This document shows, piece after piece, positions 1 through 6,446 of a DNA stretch of 10,283 nt. Source of the DNA: a bacterium (GTDB taxonomy: Bacteria; UBP14; UBA6098; B30-G16); contig JAMOPH010000271.1 of assembly GCA_027064665.1 (NCBI GenBank), positions 1-10,283 on the forward strand, in the 5' to 3' direction. Positions within the stretch are counted from its first letter, which is position 1. Each line of letters starts with the position of its first letter. The notes below the pieces were generated by a model, which saw only the letters and a program-made list of their open reading frames with translations, was not told the origin of the DNA and did not search any database. The position numbers were made by a program, and so were the translations under genes.

Positions 1-456
1 AGTCTCAACTGCGAGTTGATTGGTCTGAGCATTGACCAGGTGTTCTCGCACATCAAGTGGGTGCAGTGGATAAACGACACGCTGGGAGTAAAAATTGAGT
101 TCCCGATAATCGCCGATGATATGGGCGATGTCGCCAAGACTTTGGGTTTGATTCATCCGAATATGGGCACCAACACGGTGCGCGGCGTGTTCATCGTTGA
201 CCCCAAGGGGATAATCCGTGCGATTCTTTATTATCCGCAGGAGTTGGGGCGCAATTTGGACGAGATCGTCCGTATGGTTGAGGCTCTCCAGATTGCCGAT
301 GCCGAGGGTGTCGCTATGCCCGCCAACTGGCCCAACAACGAACTCATCGGCGATGAGGTGATTATCCCGCCCGCCACCGACGAGAAAACCGCCGAGGAGC
401 GCCCGAAGAAATACGACTGCTACGACTGGTGGTTCTGCCACAAAAAGCGCTCATAA
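1..456 (+). CDS. Prx6-type (archaeal-type) peroxiredoxin, C-terminal part
   Basis: The 3' 151 codons of a thiol peroxidase that reduces hydrogen peroxide and alkyl hydroperoxides in the cytoplasm. The frame is open from the window edge, so the N-terminal thioredoxin-fold part with the peroxidatic Cys (PxCT motif) lies outside; family members are usually about 210-250 residues. Visible family signatures are LIGLSIDQVFSHIKW, FPIIAD, TVRGVFIVDP (its Arg corresponds to the conserved active-site Arg), LYYPQELGRN and PANWPNNELIG. The tail reads YDCYDWWFC, two Cys six residues apart at fragment positions 140 and 146. This matches the spacing of the resolving-Cys pair in archaeal peroxiredoxins such as the Aeropyrum enzyme, so a 2-Cys-like cycle is likely despite the 1-Cys (Prx6) fold. 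It ends with TAA and is followed at once by a strong terminator, so it is the last gene of its transcript. Family assignment is firm; the exact reductant is unknown. Confidence 0.93.
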   Translation, partial: SLNCELIGLSIDQVFSHIKWVQWINDTLGVKIEFPIIADDMGDVAKTLGLIHPNMGTNTVRGVFIVDPKGIIRAILYYPQELGRNLDEIVRMVEALQIADAEGVAMPANWPNNELIGDEVIIPPATDEKTAEERPKKYDCYDWWFCHKKRS

Positions 457-488
457 CGATTTCACCCGGTTGCCCCTTTCCATCGGAG

Positions 489-514
489 CCCGCCCGCAAA
501 AGGGCGGGTTTTTT
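489..514 (+). terminator. Intrinsic terminator of the peroxiredoxin gene
   Basis: A perfect 7-bp stem (CCCGCCC / GGGCGGG, 489-495 and 502-508) with a 6-nt loop is followed by six T. It lies 33 nt after the peroxiredoxin stop. It also separates this gene from the convergent membrane-protein gene that ends at 558. Confidence 0.9.
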
Positions 515-557
515 ATTATTGCCTTATAATTGCAGATGGAATTTCCAATTTTGGGAA

Positions 558-1130
558 TTATTCAAATAGAGTCTTACGCGGTATCCAACTAAGTTGTATC
601 ATAGCAAAAGAGAAAATAGCCAGCAGAATTCCGCGCAGTAGAGCAGTTTTCGCAGGGATGTCGTAGAATCTCACGACAGCAGCGAAATACATCGCTCCTA
701 TAAGGGCAGATATCAGAATTTCGCCGGATATTTTGCGGGATTTCTGGCGATTTTTGCTCGCTTTTCTGGAGTTAAAATATATAATTATCGCGGTAAACCC
801 ACCCGCAAAAATTCCAACGCCCAGAGAGAGAATTATTGATATCCATAACATATCACCAACACCGGATGTGATAGATAAATCCACAAAGAAAAATAAAGCG
901 CACAGAACAGATGAGTATATCGCTGACCGCAAAATCGTCTCTCTTGTGCCTACAGCGACGAAATAAAGGATAATAAATATCGGAACGACTGTCTCTAAGG
1001 AATCCATTATCCTGCTAAACAGCGTTTTTTCTTCCGGGAAGAAATAACTGGTCACCAACACCGCCACTGTGGCTATCAAAAATACAATGAACATAAACCC
1101 GGGATTTTTGAGTTTGCTCTCACGATCCAT
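558..1130 (-). CDS. Predicted six-pass membrane protein, unknown function (paralogue A)
   Basis: I do not recognise a named family. The 190-residue product is strongly hydrophobic, with likely membrane segments at about 11-31, 47-61, 68-88, 95-119, 136-153 and 163-182. A basic cytoplasmic-type loop (SRKASKNRQKSRK) sits at about 121-133. The ATG at 1130 is preferred over an in-frame ATG nine codons upstream because AGGAGGG sits five bases before it. It lies 70 bp downstream of the similar gene at 1201-1587 on the same strand, so the two may share a transcript. Residues 1-120 can be laid alongside the proteins at 1201-1587 and 2397-2801 (basic start, FP/K after segment 1, R-x-x-IY before segment 3, G-[IV]-F-x-G in segment 4). 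The last two segments are an extra C-terminal extension. No catalytic motif is visible. Confidence 0.8.
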   Translation of the reverse strand: MDRESKLKNPGFMFIVFLIATVAVLVTSYFFPEEKTLFSRIMDSLETVVPIFIILYFVAVGTRETILRSAIYSSVLCALFFFVDLSITSGVGDMLWISIILSLGVGIFAGGFTAIIIYFNSRKASKNRQKSRKISGEILISALIGAMYFAAVVRFYDIPAKTALLRGILLAIFSFAMIQLSWIPRKTLFE

Positions 1131-1135
1131 ATATA

Positions 1136-1142
1136 CCCTCCT
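1136..1142 (-). promoter_or_regulatory. Ribosome binding site fixing the start at 1130
   Basis: On the minus strand this reads AGGAGGG, five bases before the ATG at 1130. The upstream in-frame ATG (1157) has nothing comparable, so this site decides the start of the six-pass membrane protein. A TTGACA box farther upstream (1182-1187, minus strand) might be a -35 element, but I see no convincing -10 at the right distance. Confidence 0.75.
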
Positions 1143-1200
1143 ATCAGAAATGATCAAAACTCAAACCTAAATTAAAAATCCTGTCAAATGATAGCAAATT

Positions 1201-1587
1201 CTATTTTGATGTGGTGTTTTCTATATAAGATATTTTCAATACAGCCGATATCACTCCGAAAAAGACACCCACTATCACCGATGGAACGACTGTAAACCAC
1301 CATTCATTTGCTTCTGCCCCAGTAATTCCTTCAATTGTATAGGCGGCGCCGGCGATGATAAATGTGATAATCCCGCAGTAAATCACGCCGCGCCTGCTAT
1401 CCGGAGTGACCAGCGGAATCCAGAACACAGCCATAAGTGCTGTCGTGTGCAAAAACGATTTAAACAAACTTTTCCCGAAGGTCGGATAGGAATGTATTGC
1501 GTAGTTCATCCAGCCGAAGGCGAGAATGAGTATCGGATAGACAATGGCGATGGATATTGCCGCCCGTTTTCTTCTGTCCGCAGTCAT
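1201..1587 (-). CDS. Predicted four-pass membrane protein, unknown function (paralogue B)
   Basis: A 128-residue protein with a basic N-terminus (ADRRKR) and four likely membrane segments at about 9-31, 43-60, 67-86 and 96-118. I do not recognise the family. The open frame extends up to 1902, but that part is antisense to the nitroreductase gene and has no hydrophobic or conserved character. The ATG at 1587 has a purine-rich GGGGGA six bases upstream, whereas the next upstream ATG (MGKRKF...) has no ribosome binding site. It shares layout and motifs with its neighbours: a Y-x-x-FGK-like stretch after segment 1, RRGVIY before segment 3, and GVFFG in segment 4. It is divergent from the nitroreductase gene and may be co-transcribed with the membrane-protein gene downstream. 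Its stop is TAG. Confidence 0.75.
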   Translation of the reverse strand: MTADRRKRAAISIAIVYPILILAFGWMNYAIHSYPTFGKSLFKSFLHTTALMAVFWIPLVTPDSRRGVIYCGIITFIIAGAAYTIEGITGAEANEWWFTVVPSVIVGVFFGVISAVLKISYIENTTSK

Positions 1588-1725
1588 TCTTGTCCCCCGG
1601 AGAAATTTCCGCTTGCCCATCAGGGAATTGAGGGAAATTATAACATAAGGTTTTCGGGAAGAAAAAGAAATTTTGGTATGACGGCAGGGAAAGCGCTTGA
1701 ACTTTTGCTTTTTGTGGGGGTGATT

Positions 1726-2334
1726 ATGGCGCAGACTGGCGAGGTGGTTCATCTTCCGCCGCCGAAAACCAGGGGCAAGATGTCGGTTGAAGAGGCTATT
1801 GCCCGCCGGCGCAGTCGCCGGGAATTTGAAAATGTCCCGCTGACTCTGGAACAACTTGGACAGATTCTCTGGGCGGCACAGGGAATTACCGACAGAGAAC
1901 ACGGTTTCCGGGCGGCGCCGTCGGCAGGGGCAACATATCCCTTTGAGACCTATGTCATCGTCGGGGCGGTGGAAGGTTTAGTCCCGGGAATATATCACTA
2001 TATCCCCTACGGGCATACACTGGTTCTGCTGAAGCGGGGGGATTTCCGAAGAGCCCTGTGCGATGCCAGTTTGAGGCAGGAGTTTATCGCCGAGGCGCCG
2101 GCAAGCATCGTCCTCGCCGCAGATTACCAGCGCACAGCACGATTCTACGGCGAGCGAGCCTATCGCTATGTCCCTATGGAAGCCGGGCATATCGGCGAAA
2201 ATATCCATCTGCAGTGTGAGGCGCTCGGGCTGGGAACCGTTATGGTCGGCGCATTTTACGATGAACAGGTCAGAGATATACTTGATATTGAACTTGACCC
2301 GCTATATGTGATACCTGTCGGCAAGCCGAAATAA
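1726..2334 (+). CDS. SagB/ThcOx-type nitroreductase-family oxidoreductase
   Basis: A 202-residue flavoprotein-type enzyme of the nitroreductase superfamily, of the SagB/ThcOx branch. Its free-standing bacterial and archaeal members have unknown substrates. Features are RRRSRREF (27-34, the usual FMN-phosphate-binding Arg/Ser cluster), LGQILWAAQGIT (44-55), APSAGATYP (64-72), PGIYHYIP, MEAGHIGENI (151-160) and GLGTVMVGAF near 168-177. No signal peptide, Cys cluster or fused domain is seen with this start, so a soluble FMN-dependent dimer is expected. I chose the ATG at 1726 because GGGGGTGA precedes it and homologues begin close to the LPPPK motif. An ATG at 1678 would add 16 partly hydrophobic residues (LELLLFVGVI) and could give a weak signal peptide, but it has no Shine-Dalgarno. 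A TATAAC at 1639-1644 could be a -10 box. No toxin-maturation partners (SagC/SagD-like) are nearby, so a role in peptide cyclodehydration is not supported. Confidence 0.85.
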   Translation: MAQTGEVVHLPPPKTRGKMSVEEAIARRRSRREFENVPLTLEQLGQILWAAQGITDREHGFRAAPSAGATYPFETYVIVGAVEGLVPGIYHYIPYGHTLVLLKRGDFRRALCDASLRQEFIAEAPASIVLAADYQRTARFYGERAYRYVPMEAGHIGENIHLQCEALGLGTVMVGAFYDEQVRDILDIELDPLYVIPVGKPK

Positions 2335-2349
2335 TATCGGTGCCCTGCC

Positions 2350-2386
2350 GCAAACGAATAGAATATATTGCCCTATTTTTGCTTTT
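2350..2386. terminator. Candidate bidirectional terminator between convergent genes
   Basis: GCAAA-cg-AATAG pairs with CTATT-TTTGC (10 bp with a 2-nt bulge, loop 2362-2372), followed by TTTT on the plus strand. It falls between the nitroreductase stop (2334) and the convergent membrane-protein stop (2397), where a shared terminator is expected. The stem is AT-rich and the tail short, so this is tentative. Confidence 0.4.
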
Positions 2387-2396
2387 CCCACGAATG

Positions 2397-2801
2397 CTAC
2401 GACTCTGCAACATCGGGGTTGTCTGGCAGGAACCTCTTTTTCAAATTCCGATTGGTTGATACGGCAAGACTTCCGGAAAATATGCCCATAAGTAGTGCAA
2501 GCAACACAATTATAATGTGAAATTTGCCAATCGCCGCCGTAAATACTATAAACACCGCCAAGGTAACTGTCACAAAGGAATATATCCCGGCTTTACGCTC
2601 GGATTTCTCCCCTAACCCAACCAACCAGGCGAACAAATTCCCACATATAATGAAGGAAGTAACCATAAATGTCTGTGTGAAGGCATACACCCACGGTTTG
2701 TCGGGAAATGCGAGTTTGTAAAATCCCGTCCCAAGTCCCAGCAAAATCGCATAAACTATGGGCAGATACCTTAAAACCCTTTTCCGCTCTTTTTTGAACA
2801 T
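2397..2801 (-). CDS. Predicted four-pass membrane protein, unknown function (paralogue C)
   Basis: A 134-residue protein with a basic head (FKKERKR) and likely membrane segments at about 11-32, 42-62, 71-90 and 94-116. The polar tail is basic (NRNLKKR) and then acidic. I do not recognise a family or an active site. It resembles the two minus-strand membrane proteins at 558-1130 and 1201-1587: FPDK after segment 1, SERKAGIY entering segment 3, and MGIFSG in segment 4, with 34-39 residues from the IY to the GxFxG glycine in all three. The ATG is the only reasonable start, but the sequence before it (AACCAGG directly abutting) is a poor ribosome binding site, so expression may be weak or leaderless. 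It is divergent from queC. Its stop is TAG. Confidence 0.75.
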   Translation of the reverse strand: MFKKERKRVLRYLPIVYAILLGLGTGFYKLAFPDKPWVYAFTQTFMVTSFIICGNLFAWLVGLGEKSERKAGIYSFVTVTLAVFIVFTAAIGKFHIIIVLLALLMGIFSGSLAVSTNRNLKKRFLPDNPDVAES

Positions 2802-2860
2802 CCTGGTTATAAGTTATCGTTTTTTGAAAAAGTAGCAAGTAGAAGTTGTCCATTGAGGGA

Positions 2861-2889
2861 TTGAAATTTTTTGCCCAAATGGATATTTT
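2861..2889 (+). promoter_or_regulatory. Predicted sigma70-like promoter of queC
   Basis: TTGAAA (2861-2866), a 17-bp spacer and TATTTT (2884-2889). The implied transcript start is near 2896, giving a very short leader before the AGGGGG ribosome binding site (2901-2906) and the ATG at 2912. No room is left for a preQ1 riboswitch. Prediction by consensus only. Confidence 0.5.
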
Positions 2890-2911
2890 TCCAAAAAACA
2901 AGGGGGATAAG

Positions 2912-3589
2912 ATGGCGAAAAAGGATATAGCGGTCGTTCTGGTTTCCGGCGGGATGGACAGCGCCACATCGCTGGCGGTGGCGGCATCGGAAGGTTATCG
3001 CCTTGCGCTTTTGCACTTTGACTACGGGCAGAGGAGTCAGGCAAAGGAGCGGGAGGCGTTTGAAAAACTTGCCCAGCATTTCGGCGCCGAGCGGAAACTT
3101 GTGGTGCCTATGGATTTTCTGAAGGTCATCGGTGGTTCCGCCCTGACTGATGAGTCAATCCCCGTGCCGACGCAATCTCCCGCCAAGGGCGAAATCCCGC
3201 CAACATATGTGCCTTTCCGCAACGGGATTATGCTTTCCATCGCCGCCGCCTGGGCGGAGGTCATCGGCGCAAATGCCATTTTTGCCGGCTTTGTGGAGGA
3301 GGACAGTTCCGGCTATCCCGATTGTAGAGAAGTCTTTGTTGAGGCGATGGAGCGGGCGATAAATTTAGGTCGTCGCCCCGAAAGCGCCCTCAAAATCCGG
3401 GCACCGCTTCTGCACCTGCGGAAATCCGAAATCGTGAAATTGGGCGCAAAATTGGGCGTGCCCTACGAAATGACCTGGTCTTGCTACCTCGGCGGCGAAA
3501 AACACTGCGGTGTCTGCCCTGCCTGCCGACTGCGCAAAAAGGCGTTCGCCGGAAGTGGTATTCCCGACCCCACCGAATATGAAGTGTAA
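2912..3589 (+). CDS. queC: 7-cyano-7-deazaguanine synthase (QueC)
   Basis: The enzyme converts 7-carboxy-7-deazaguanine to preQ0 using ATP and ammonia, a step in making queuosine for the wobble base of GUN-anticodon tRNAs. The 225-residue length is normal for the family. The N-terminus carries the PP-loop ATP-binding motif SGGMDS (12-17), then HFDYGQ (35-40) and TYVPFRNG (98-105). Near the C-terminus four Cys (C191, C199, C202, C205 in WSCYLGGEKHCGVCPAC) form the structural zinc site. The start at 2912 is set by AGGGGG five bases upstream; an in-frame ATG at 2846 adds a poorly conserved stretch that overlaps the predicted promoter. No queD, queE or queF lies beside it, so the rest of the pathway must be elsewhere or supplied by salvage. 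The identification is secure. Confidence 0.96.
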   Translation: MAKKDIAVVLVSGGMDSATSLAVAASEGYRLALLHFDYGQRSQAKEREAFEKLAQHFGAERKLVVPMDFLKVIGGSALTDESIPVPTQSPAKGEIPPTYVPFRNGIMLSIAAAWAEVIGANAIFAGFVEEDSSGYPDCREVFVEAMERAINLGRRPESALKIRAPLLHLRKSEIVKLGAKLGVPYEMTWSCYLGGEKHCGVCPACRLRKKAFAGSGIPDPTEYEV

Positions 3590-3595
3590 GACCGC

Positions 3596-3625
3596 TTGAC
3601 TTAAATTGTTTCAGATTGGTAATCT
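3596..3625 (+). promoter_or_regulatory. Promoter-like elements downstream of queC
   Basis: TTGACT (3596-3601) and TAATCT (3620-3625) are separated by 18 bp. A perfect TATAAT (3647-3652) lies a little farther on but lacks a well-spaced -35. Either could drive the short reading frame at 3731 or a leader transcript for the kinase. Consensus matching only. Confidence 0.35.
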
Positions 3626-3675
3626 ATTGCAATTCAACAAATTATCTATAATTCTCCTCTTGGTTTGCCGCCGGG

Positions 3676-3699
3676 AAGGGTTGAAAAAAGCACCCTTTT
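3676..3699 (+). terminator. Weak hairpin, possible queC terminator or attenuator
   Basis: AAGGGT (3676-3681) pairs perfectly with ACCCTT (3692-3697) around a 10-nt A-rich loop and is followed by a broken T-rich stretch (TTATTGTATTT). It is about 85 nt after the queC stop. It also lies downstream of the promoter-like elements at 3596-3652, so it could act as an attenuator for what follows. Confidence 0.35.
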
Positions 3700-3730
3700 A
3701 TTGTATTTCTTATAAAGAAGGGGAATGTTT

Positions 3731-3934
3731 ATGAAAAAAGACTGTTGCAATTGATGGTGTGGCATTGTCTTTATTATATGGGCGATTGTCCGGGGAGAGT
3801 CTCCATTGTGTCGGCTGCCGTGCGGATGCGCTCATCCGGATAAGTCCTGTGGGTTCGCGCTGCGTGTGATGCCGGTGTGCGCTTCGAAGTGTCTTGGGGT
3901 TTTTTCCGCGATATTTTTGTTTGTGCTCAATTAG
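3731..3934 (+). other. Short Cys-rich reading frame with one in-frame TGA (recoded gene, pseudogene or chance)
   Basis: An ATG at 3731 follows a good ribosome binding site (AAGGGGA, 7 nt spacing; an extra in-frame ATG is at 3725). It encodes MKKDCCN and then meets TGA at 3752-3754. If that codon is read through, the frame stays open to TAG at 3932-3934, giving about 67 residues. The residues after the TGA are WCG and then a hydrophobic run (IVFIIWAIV). A Cys-rich stretch (C27, C31, C33, C40, C50, C54) and a second hydrophobic run at 55-66 follow. Nine Cys in all is far above average. The TGA sits as C-C-N-TGA-W-C, which mimics the CxxU and UxC motifs of selenoproteins. I see no obvious stem-loop directly after it of the kind bacterial selenocysteine insertion needs. 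Alternatives are a 7-residue leader peptide coupled by TGATG overlap to a 29-codon frame (3754-3843), a decayed TGG codon, or chance. Unresolved. Confidence 0.25.
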
Positions 3935-3958
3935 AATTTATGCCGTTGGAATACATTT

Positions 3959-6274
3959 ATGGCGAAAACAATAAACATATTATTCGTTGAGGATGAGATT
4001 GCCGATGCCCGCCTTGTGGTTGAGGAGTTCCGGGATGCCGGCTATGAAGTGGTGTATGAGGTGGTTAGTTCTCTGGAGGATTTCGCCTCTGCGGCGGGGC
4101 GCAAAAACTGGGATGTGATTCTGTGCGACTACAATCTCCCCGGATTTGATGCATTCAAAGTTCTTGAAATCGCAAAACAGATGGAAATCACGGTGCCGAT
4201 TATAATTCTGTCGGGCTATGTGGGTGAGGATATGGCTACCGCGCTTATGCGGGCTGGCGCCGGCGATTTTATCAGCAAGGATAACCTCGCACGCCTTATC
4301 CCCGCTGTGGAACGGGAAATCAAAAATGTGGATGTCCAACTGGACAGGATACGAAAGGAAAACCTCATCCGCAAAATGGGAATAGTTATAGATTCCCTTA
4401 TGGCTGCAACCCCGGATTTGGTTTCAATAAAGGACAGGGAATTGATTTACCAGAATGTGAATTCCCGCTTCTGCAAGTTTTTCGGTGTTCCCCGGGAAAA
4501 GGTAAAGGGCAAAACTGACTTTGACATCTTCCCGGAACAGGTTGCAAAAACTTTCCAGAAACACGATGTGAAAGTCCTTATGTTTGACCAGCCGGAGGTT
4601 TTTGACCTTGAGGTGGAGGGAATCGGCGGAAAAAAGCGCTTTTTCCACACGGTTAAGATGCCCCTCTACGACCCCGATGGGCACACCATCGGGATTTTGA
4701 CCTCAATGCGGGATATCACAAGACTTAAAGTTGCCCTTGAGTCTCTGCGGGAAAATGAGGAGAGATACCGCCGCCTTGTGGAGGTCTCCCCCGACGGCAT
4801 AATCGTGGTGGTTGATGGCAAAATCGTCTTCGCCAACACTGCGGCGGTGAGACTGATGGGTGGTGAAAGAGATGAGGATATTTTGGGTATGCCGTATATC
4901 GGTTTTATCCATCCGGATATCCGTGCCCTTGAGGAAAAAAGGATTGAAAGTGCTGTTCGCTACGGCGAGCCGCAGGAACTTGTGGAGGAGAAATTGGTCA
5001 ATCTCGCCGGCGAGGTGATGGACATAGAGACCTCGGCGGTGCCGATTCTTTGGCAAAATCAGACCGCTGTCCAGATTGTCTTCAGGGACATCACAAAGAG
5101 AAAGCGGGCAGAAGAGGCGATGTTAAAGTCGCAAAAACTTGAATCACTGGCGGTTCTTGCCGGTGGAATAGGGCACGATTTCAACAATATGCTTGCGGCG
5201 ATGCTTCTGCAGTTGACCAAGGTGAAAAAGGCGCTCGCCGGGGGCAGGACGGACATCCTTGATGACCTGGACAACTGCGAAGCCATAATAAATCGTGCCA
5301 GGGACCTGACCCGCCAACTTCTGACCTTCGCCGAGGGAGGTGCGCCGATATTGCGTCCGTGTTCTCTGCGCGATGTCGTCAGGCAGACTGTCTCGTTTGT
5401 GATGAGCGGCTCAAAGGTCCGATGCGAGATTGACCTGCCGCCGGACCTTTCCAACATCAGGGGCGATGAAAATCAAATAAGTCAGGTCATCTCAAACCTG
5501 CTGATAAATGCCATACAGGCTATGCCCGCCGGCGGAGTGATAAAAGTCGTGGGCAGAAACATCTTGTTGGGTCCGTCAAATCAATACAACCTCAAGCCCG
5601 GCGATTATGTGGAACTTGTAGTCGCTGACAATGGACCGGGGATACCCCCGGAAATTCTGCCCAGAATTTTTGACCCGTATTTTACCACAAAGGAGCGTGG
5701 GACCGGTCTCGGGCTGGCGATTGTGTATTCTGTTGTGAAAAAACACAAAGGGCACATTTCTGTTGACTCAAAACCGGGAAAGGGGACGGTTTTCAAGATA
5801 CTGCTTCCGGCGACGGAGGAGAAAGTGCCTCAGGCGGTGCAGAAAGATTCTGTTCCTGACAGGGGCGAGGGAAAAATCCTCGTTATGGATGATGAGCCGG
5901 ATATCCGGGAACTCATCGCAGAACTTCTGAGGGAATACGGCTATGAGGTTGATTCCGCCGCCGACGGACAGGAAGCGGTGGAAAAATACGCCAGAGCGCT
6001 TGAGGAAGGGAAACCTTACGATGTGGTGGTGCTTGACTTGACCGTCGCCGGAGGTCTTGGGGGAAAGGAAACCCTGGAAAAACTCAAACAGATTGACCCC
6101 GATGTAAAGGCGCTTCTTTCCAGCGGATACTCCAACGACCCGATTATCGCAGACTATAAAAAGTATGGTTTTGCCGGGGTGGTCCAAAAACCCTATCGTA
6201 TTGAGGTTCTGCACAAAACTATCTACTCCCTGATTGCCGAGAAAAAGGGCAAAAAATTTTCCCCGGAGCGCTAA
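3959..6274 (+). CDS. Hybrid sensor histidine kinase, REC-PAS-PAS-HisKA-HATPase-REC
   Basis: A 771-residue soluble signalling kinase without membrane segments. Residues 1-125 are a receiver domain with a complete set (E11/D12, phospho-acceptor D57, S85, K107). Two PAS sensor domains follow at about 142-255 and 265-380, each ending in the usual RDIT motif. The dimerisation/phosphoacceptor helix carries GGIGHDFNN with H406. The ATPase domain has N513/N517 (N box), DNGPGIP (557-563), FDPYFTTK (F box) and GTGLGLA (581-587). A C-terminal receiver (about 638-757) has D644/D645, D693, S722 and K744. The N-terminal receiver probably takes input from another kinase, and the C-terminal one relays phosphate onward. 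No effector or DNA-binding regulator gene is adjacent, so its target is unknown. The ATG at 3959 gives a receiver of normal start; only a weak GGA precedes it. The tRNA operon promoter begins seven bases after its stop. Confidence 0.95.
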   Translation: MAKTINILFVEDEIADARLVVEEFRDAGYEVVYEVVSSLEDFASAAGRKNWDVILCDYNLPGFDAFKVLEIAKQMEITVPIIILSGYVGEDMATALMRAGAGDFISKDNLARLIPAVEREIKNVDVQLDRIRKENLIRKMGIVIDSLMAATPDLVSIKDRELIYQNVNSRFCKFFGVPREKVKGKTDFDIFPEQVAKTFQKHDVKVLMFDQPEVFDLEVEGIGGKKRFFHTVKMPLYDPDGHTIGILTSMRDITRLKVALESLRENEERYRRLVEVSPDGIIVVVDGKIVFANTAAVRLMGGERDEDILGMPYIGFIHPDIRALEEKRIESAVRYGEPQELVEEKLVNLAGEVMDIETSAVPILWQNQTAVQIVFRDITKRKRAEEAMLKSQKLESLAVLAGGIGHDFNNMLAAMLLQLTKVKKALAGGRTDILDDLDNCEAIINRARDLTRQLLTFAEGGAPILRPCSLRDVVRQTVSFVMSGSKVRCEIDLPPDLSNIRGDENQISQVISNLLINAIQAMPAGGVIKVVGRNILLGPSNQYNLKPGDYVELVVADNGPGIPPEILPRIFDPYFTTKERGTGLGLAIVYSVVKKHKGHISVDSKPGKGTVFKILLPATEEKVPQAVQKDSVPDRGEGKILVMDDEPDIRELIAELLREYGYEVDSAADGQEAVEKYARALEEGKPYDVVVLDLTVAGGLGGKETLEKLKQIDPDVKALLSSGYSNDPIIADYKKYGFAGVVQKPYRIEVLHKTIYSLIAEKKGKKFSPER

Positions 6275-6281
6275 AAAAGTC

Positions 6282-6310
6282 TTGACAAATCTTGCCGTGG
6301 TTAATAATTA
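6282..6310 (+). promoter_or_regulatory. Strong promoter of the tRNA-tuf operon
   Basis: A consensus TTGACA (6282-6287), an ideal 17-bp spacer and TAATTA (6305-6310). Transcription would start near 6317, about eight bases before the first tRNA, as is usual for a stable-RNA operon. No terminator is visible between this promoter and the kinase stop at 6274. Confidence 0.75.
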
Positions 6311-6324
6311 AGTAGACTGACGAG

Positions 6325-6397
6325 GCTGGCGTAGCTCAGGTGGTAGAGCAGCTGATTTGTAATCAGCCGGTCGGGGGTTCAAATCCCTCCGCCAGCT
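6325..6397 (+). tRNA. tRNA-Thr (anticodon TGT)
   Basis: A 73-nt cloverleaf. The acceptor arm is GCTGGCG / CGCCAGC with discriminator T, and the D-arm region reads TAGCTCAGGTGGTAGAGCA. The anticodon stem GCTGA / TCAGC encloses TTTGTAA with anticodon TGT at 6358-6360. The T-arm contains GGTTCAAATCC. CCA is not encoded. It is the first gene of the tRNA-tuf operon. Confidence 0.96.
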
Positions 6398-6446
6398 GAT
6401 GGGAGAAGAAAGGGAGTTCTTTGAGTTTGGGTTTTTAGAAAAAAAT

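Larger units (their letters stand above)
3590..3958. other. 369-bp intergenic region between queC and the hybrid kinase
   Basis: No gene of ordinary length lies here. It holds a promoter-like pair, a weak hairpin, a short Cys-rich reading frame with an internal TGA, and a GC-rich stretch (about 3780-3905). That stretch contains a perfect 6-bp hairpin (CGGATG / CATCCG, 3823-3828 and 3833-3838, loop CGCT) and the palindrome CTTCGAAG, and ends shortly before a run of six T in GGGGTTTTTT. The GC-rich part could be a structured leader or a small RNA upstream of the kinase gene. I do not recognise any known RNA family. Confidence 0.5.

Noticed and set aside
1447..1725. N-terminal extension of the nitroreductase frame back to 1447
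   Set aside because: It runs antisense through the membrane-protein gene that starts at 1587 and lacks family similarity. Conserved nitroreductase sequence begins after 1740.
1588..1902. N-terminal extension of the four-pass membrane protein frame on the minus strand
   Set aside because: It is antisense to the nitroreductase, has no hydrophobic pattern and no ribosome binding site; the ATG at 1587 fits better.
2802..2911. Possible preQ1 riboswitch upstream of queC
   Set aside because: The predicted transcript start leaves only about 16 nt of leader, and no pseudoknot-like C-rich loop and A-rich tail pattern is visible.
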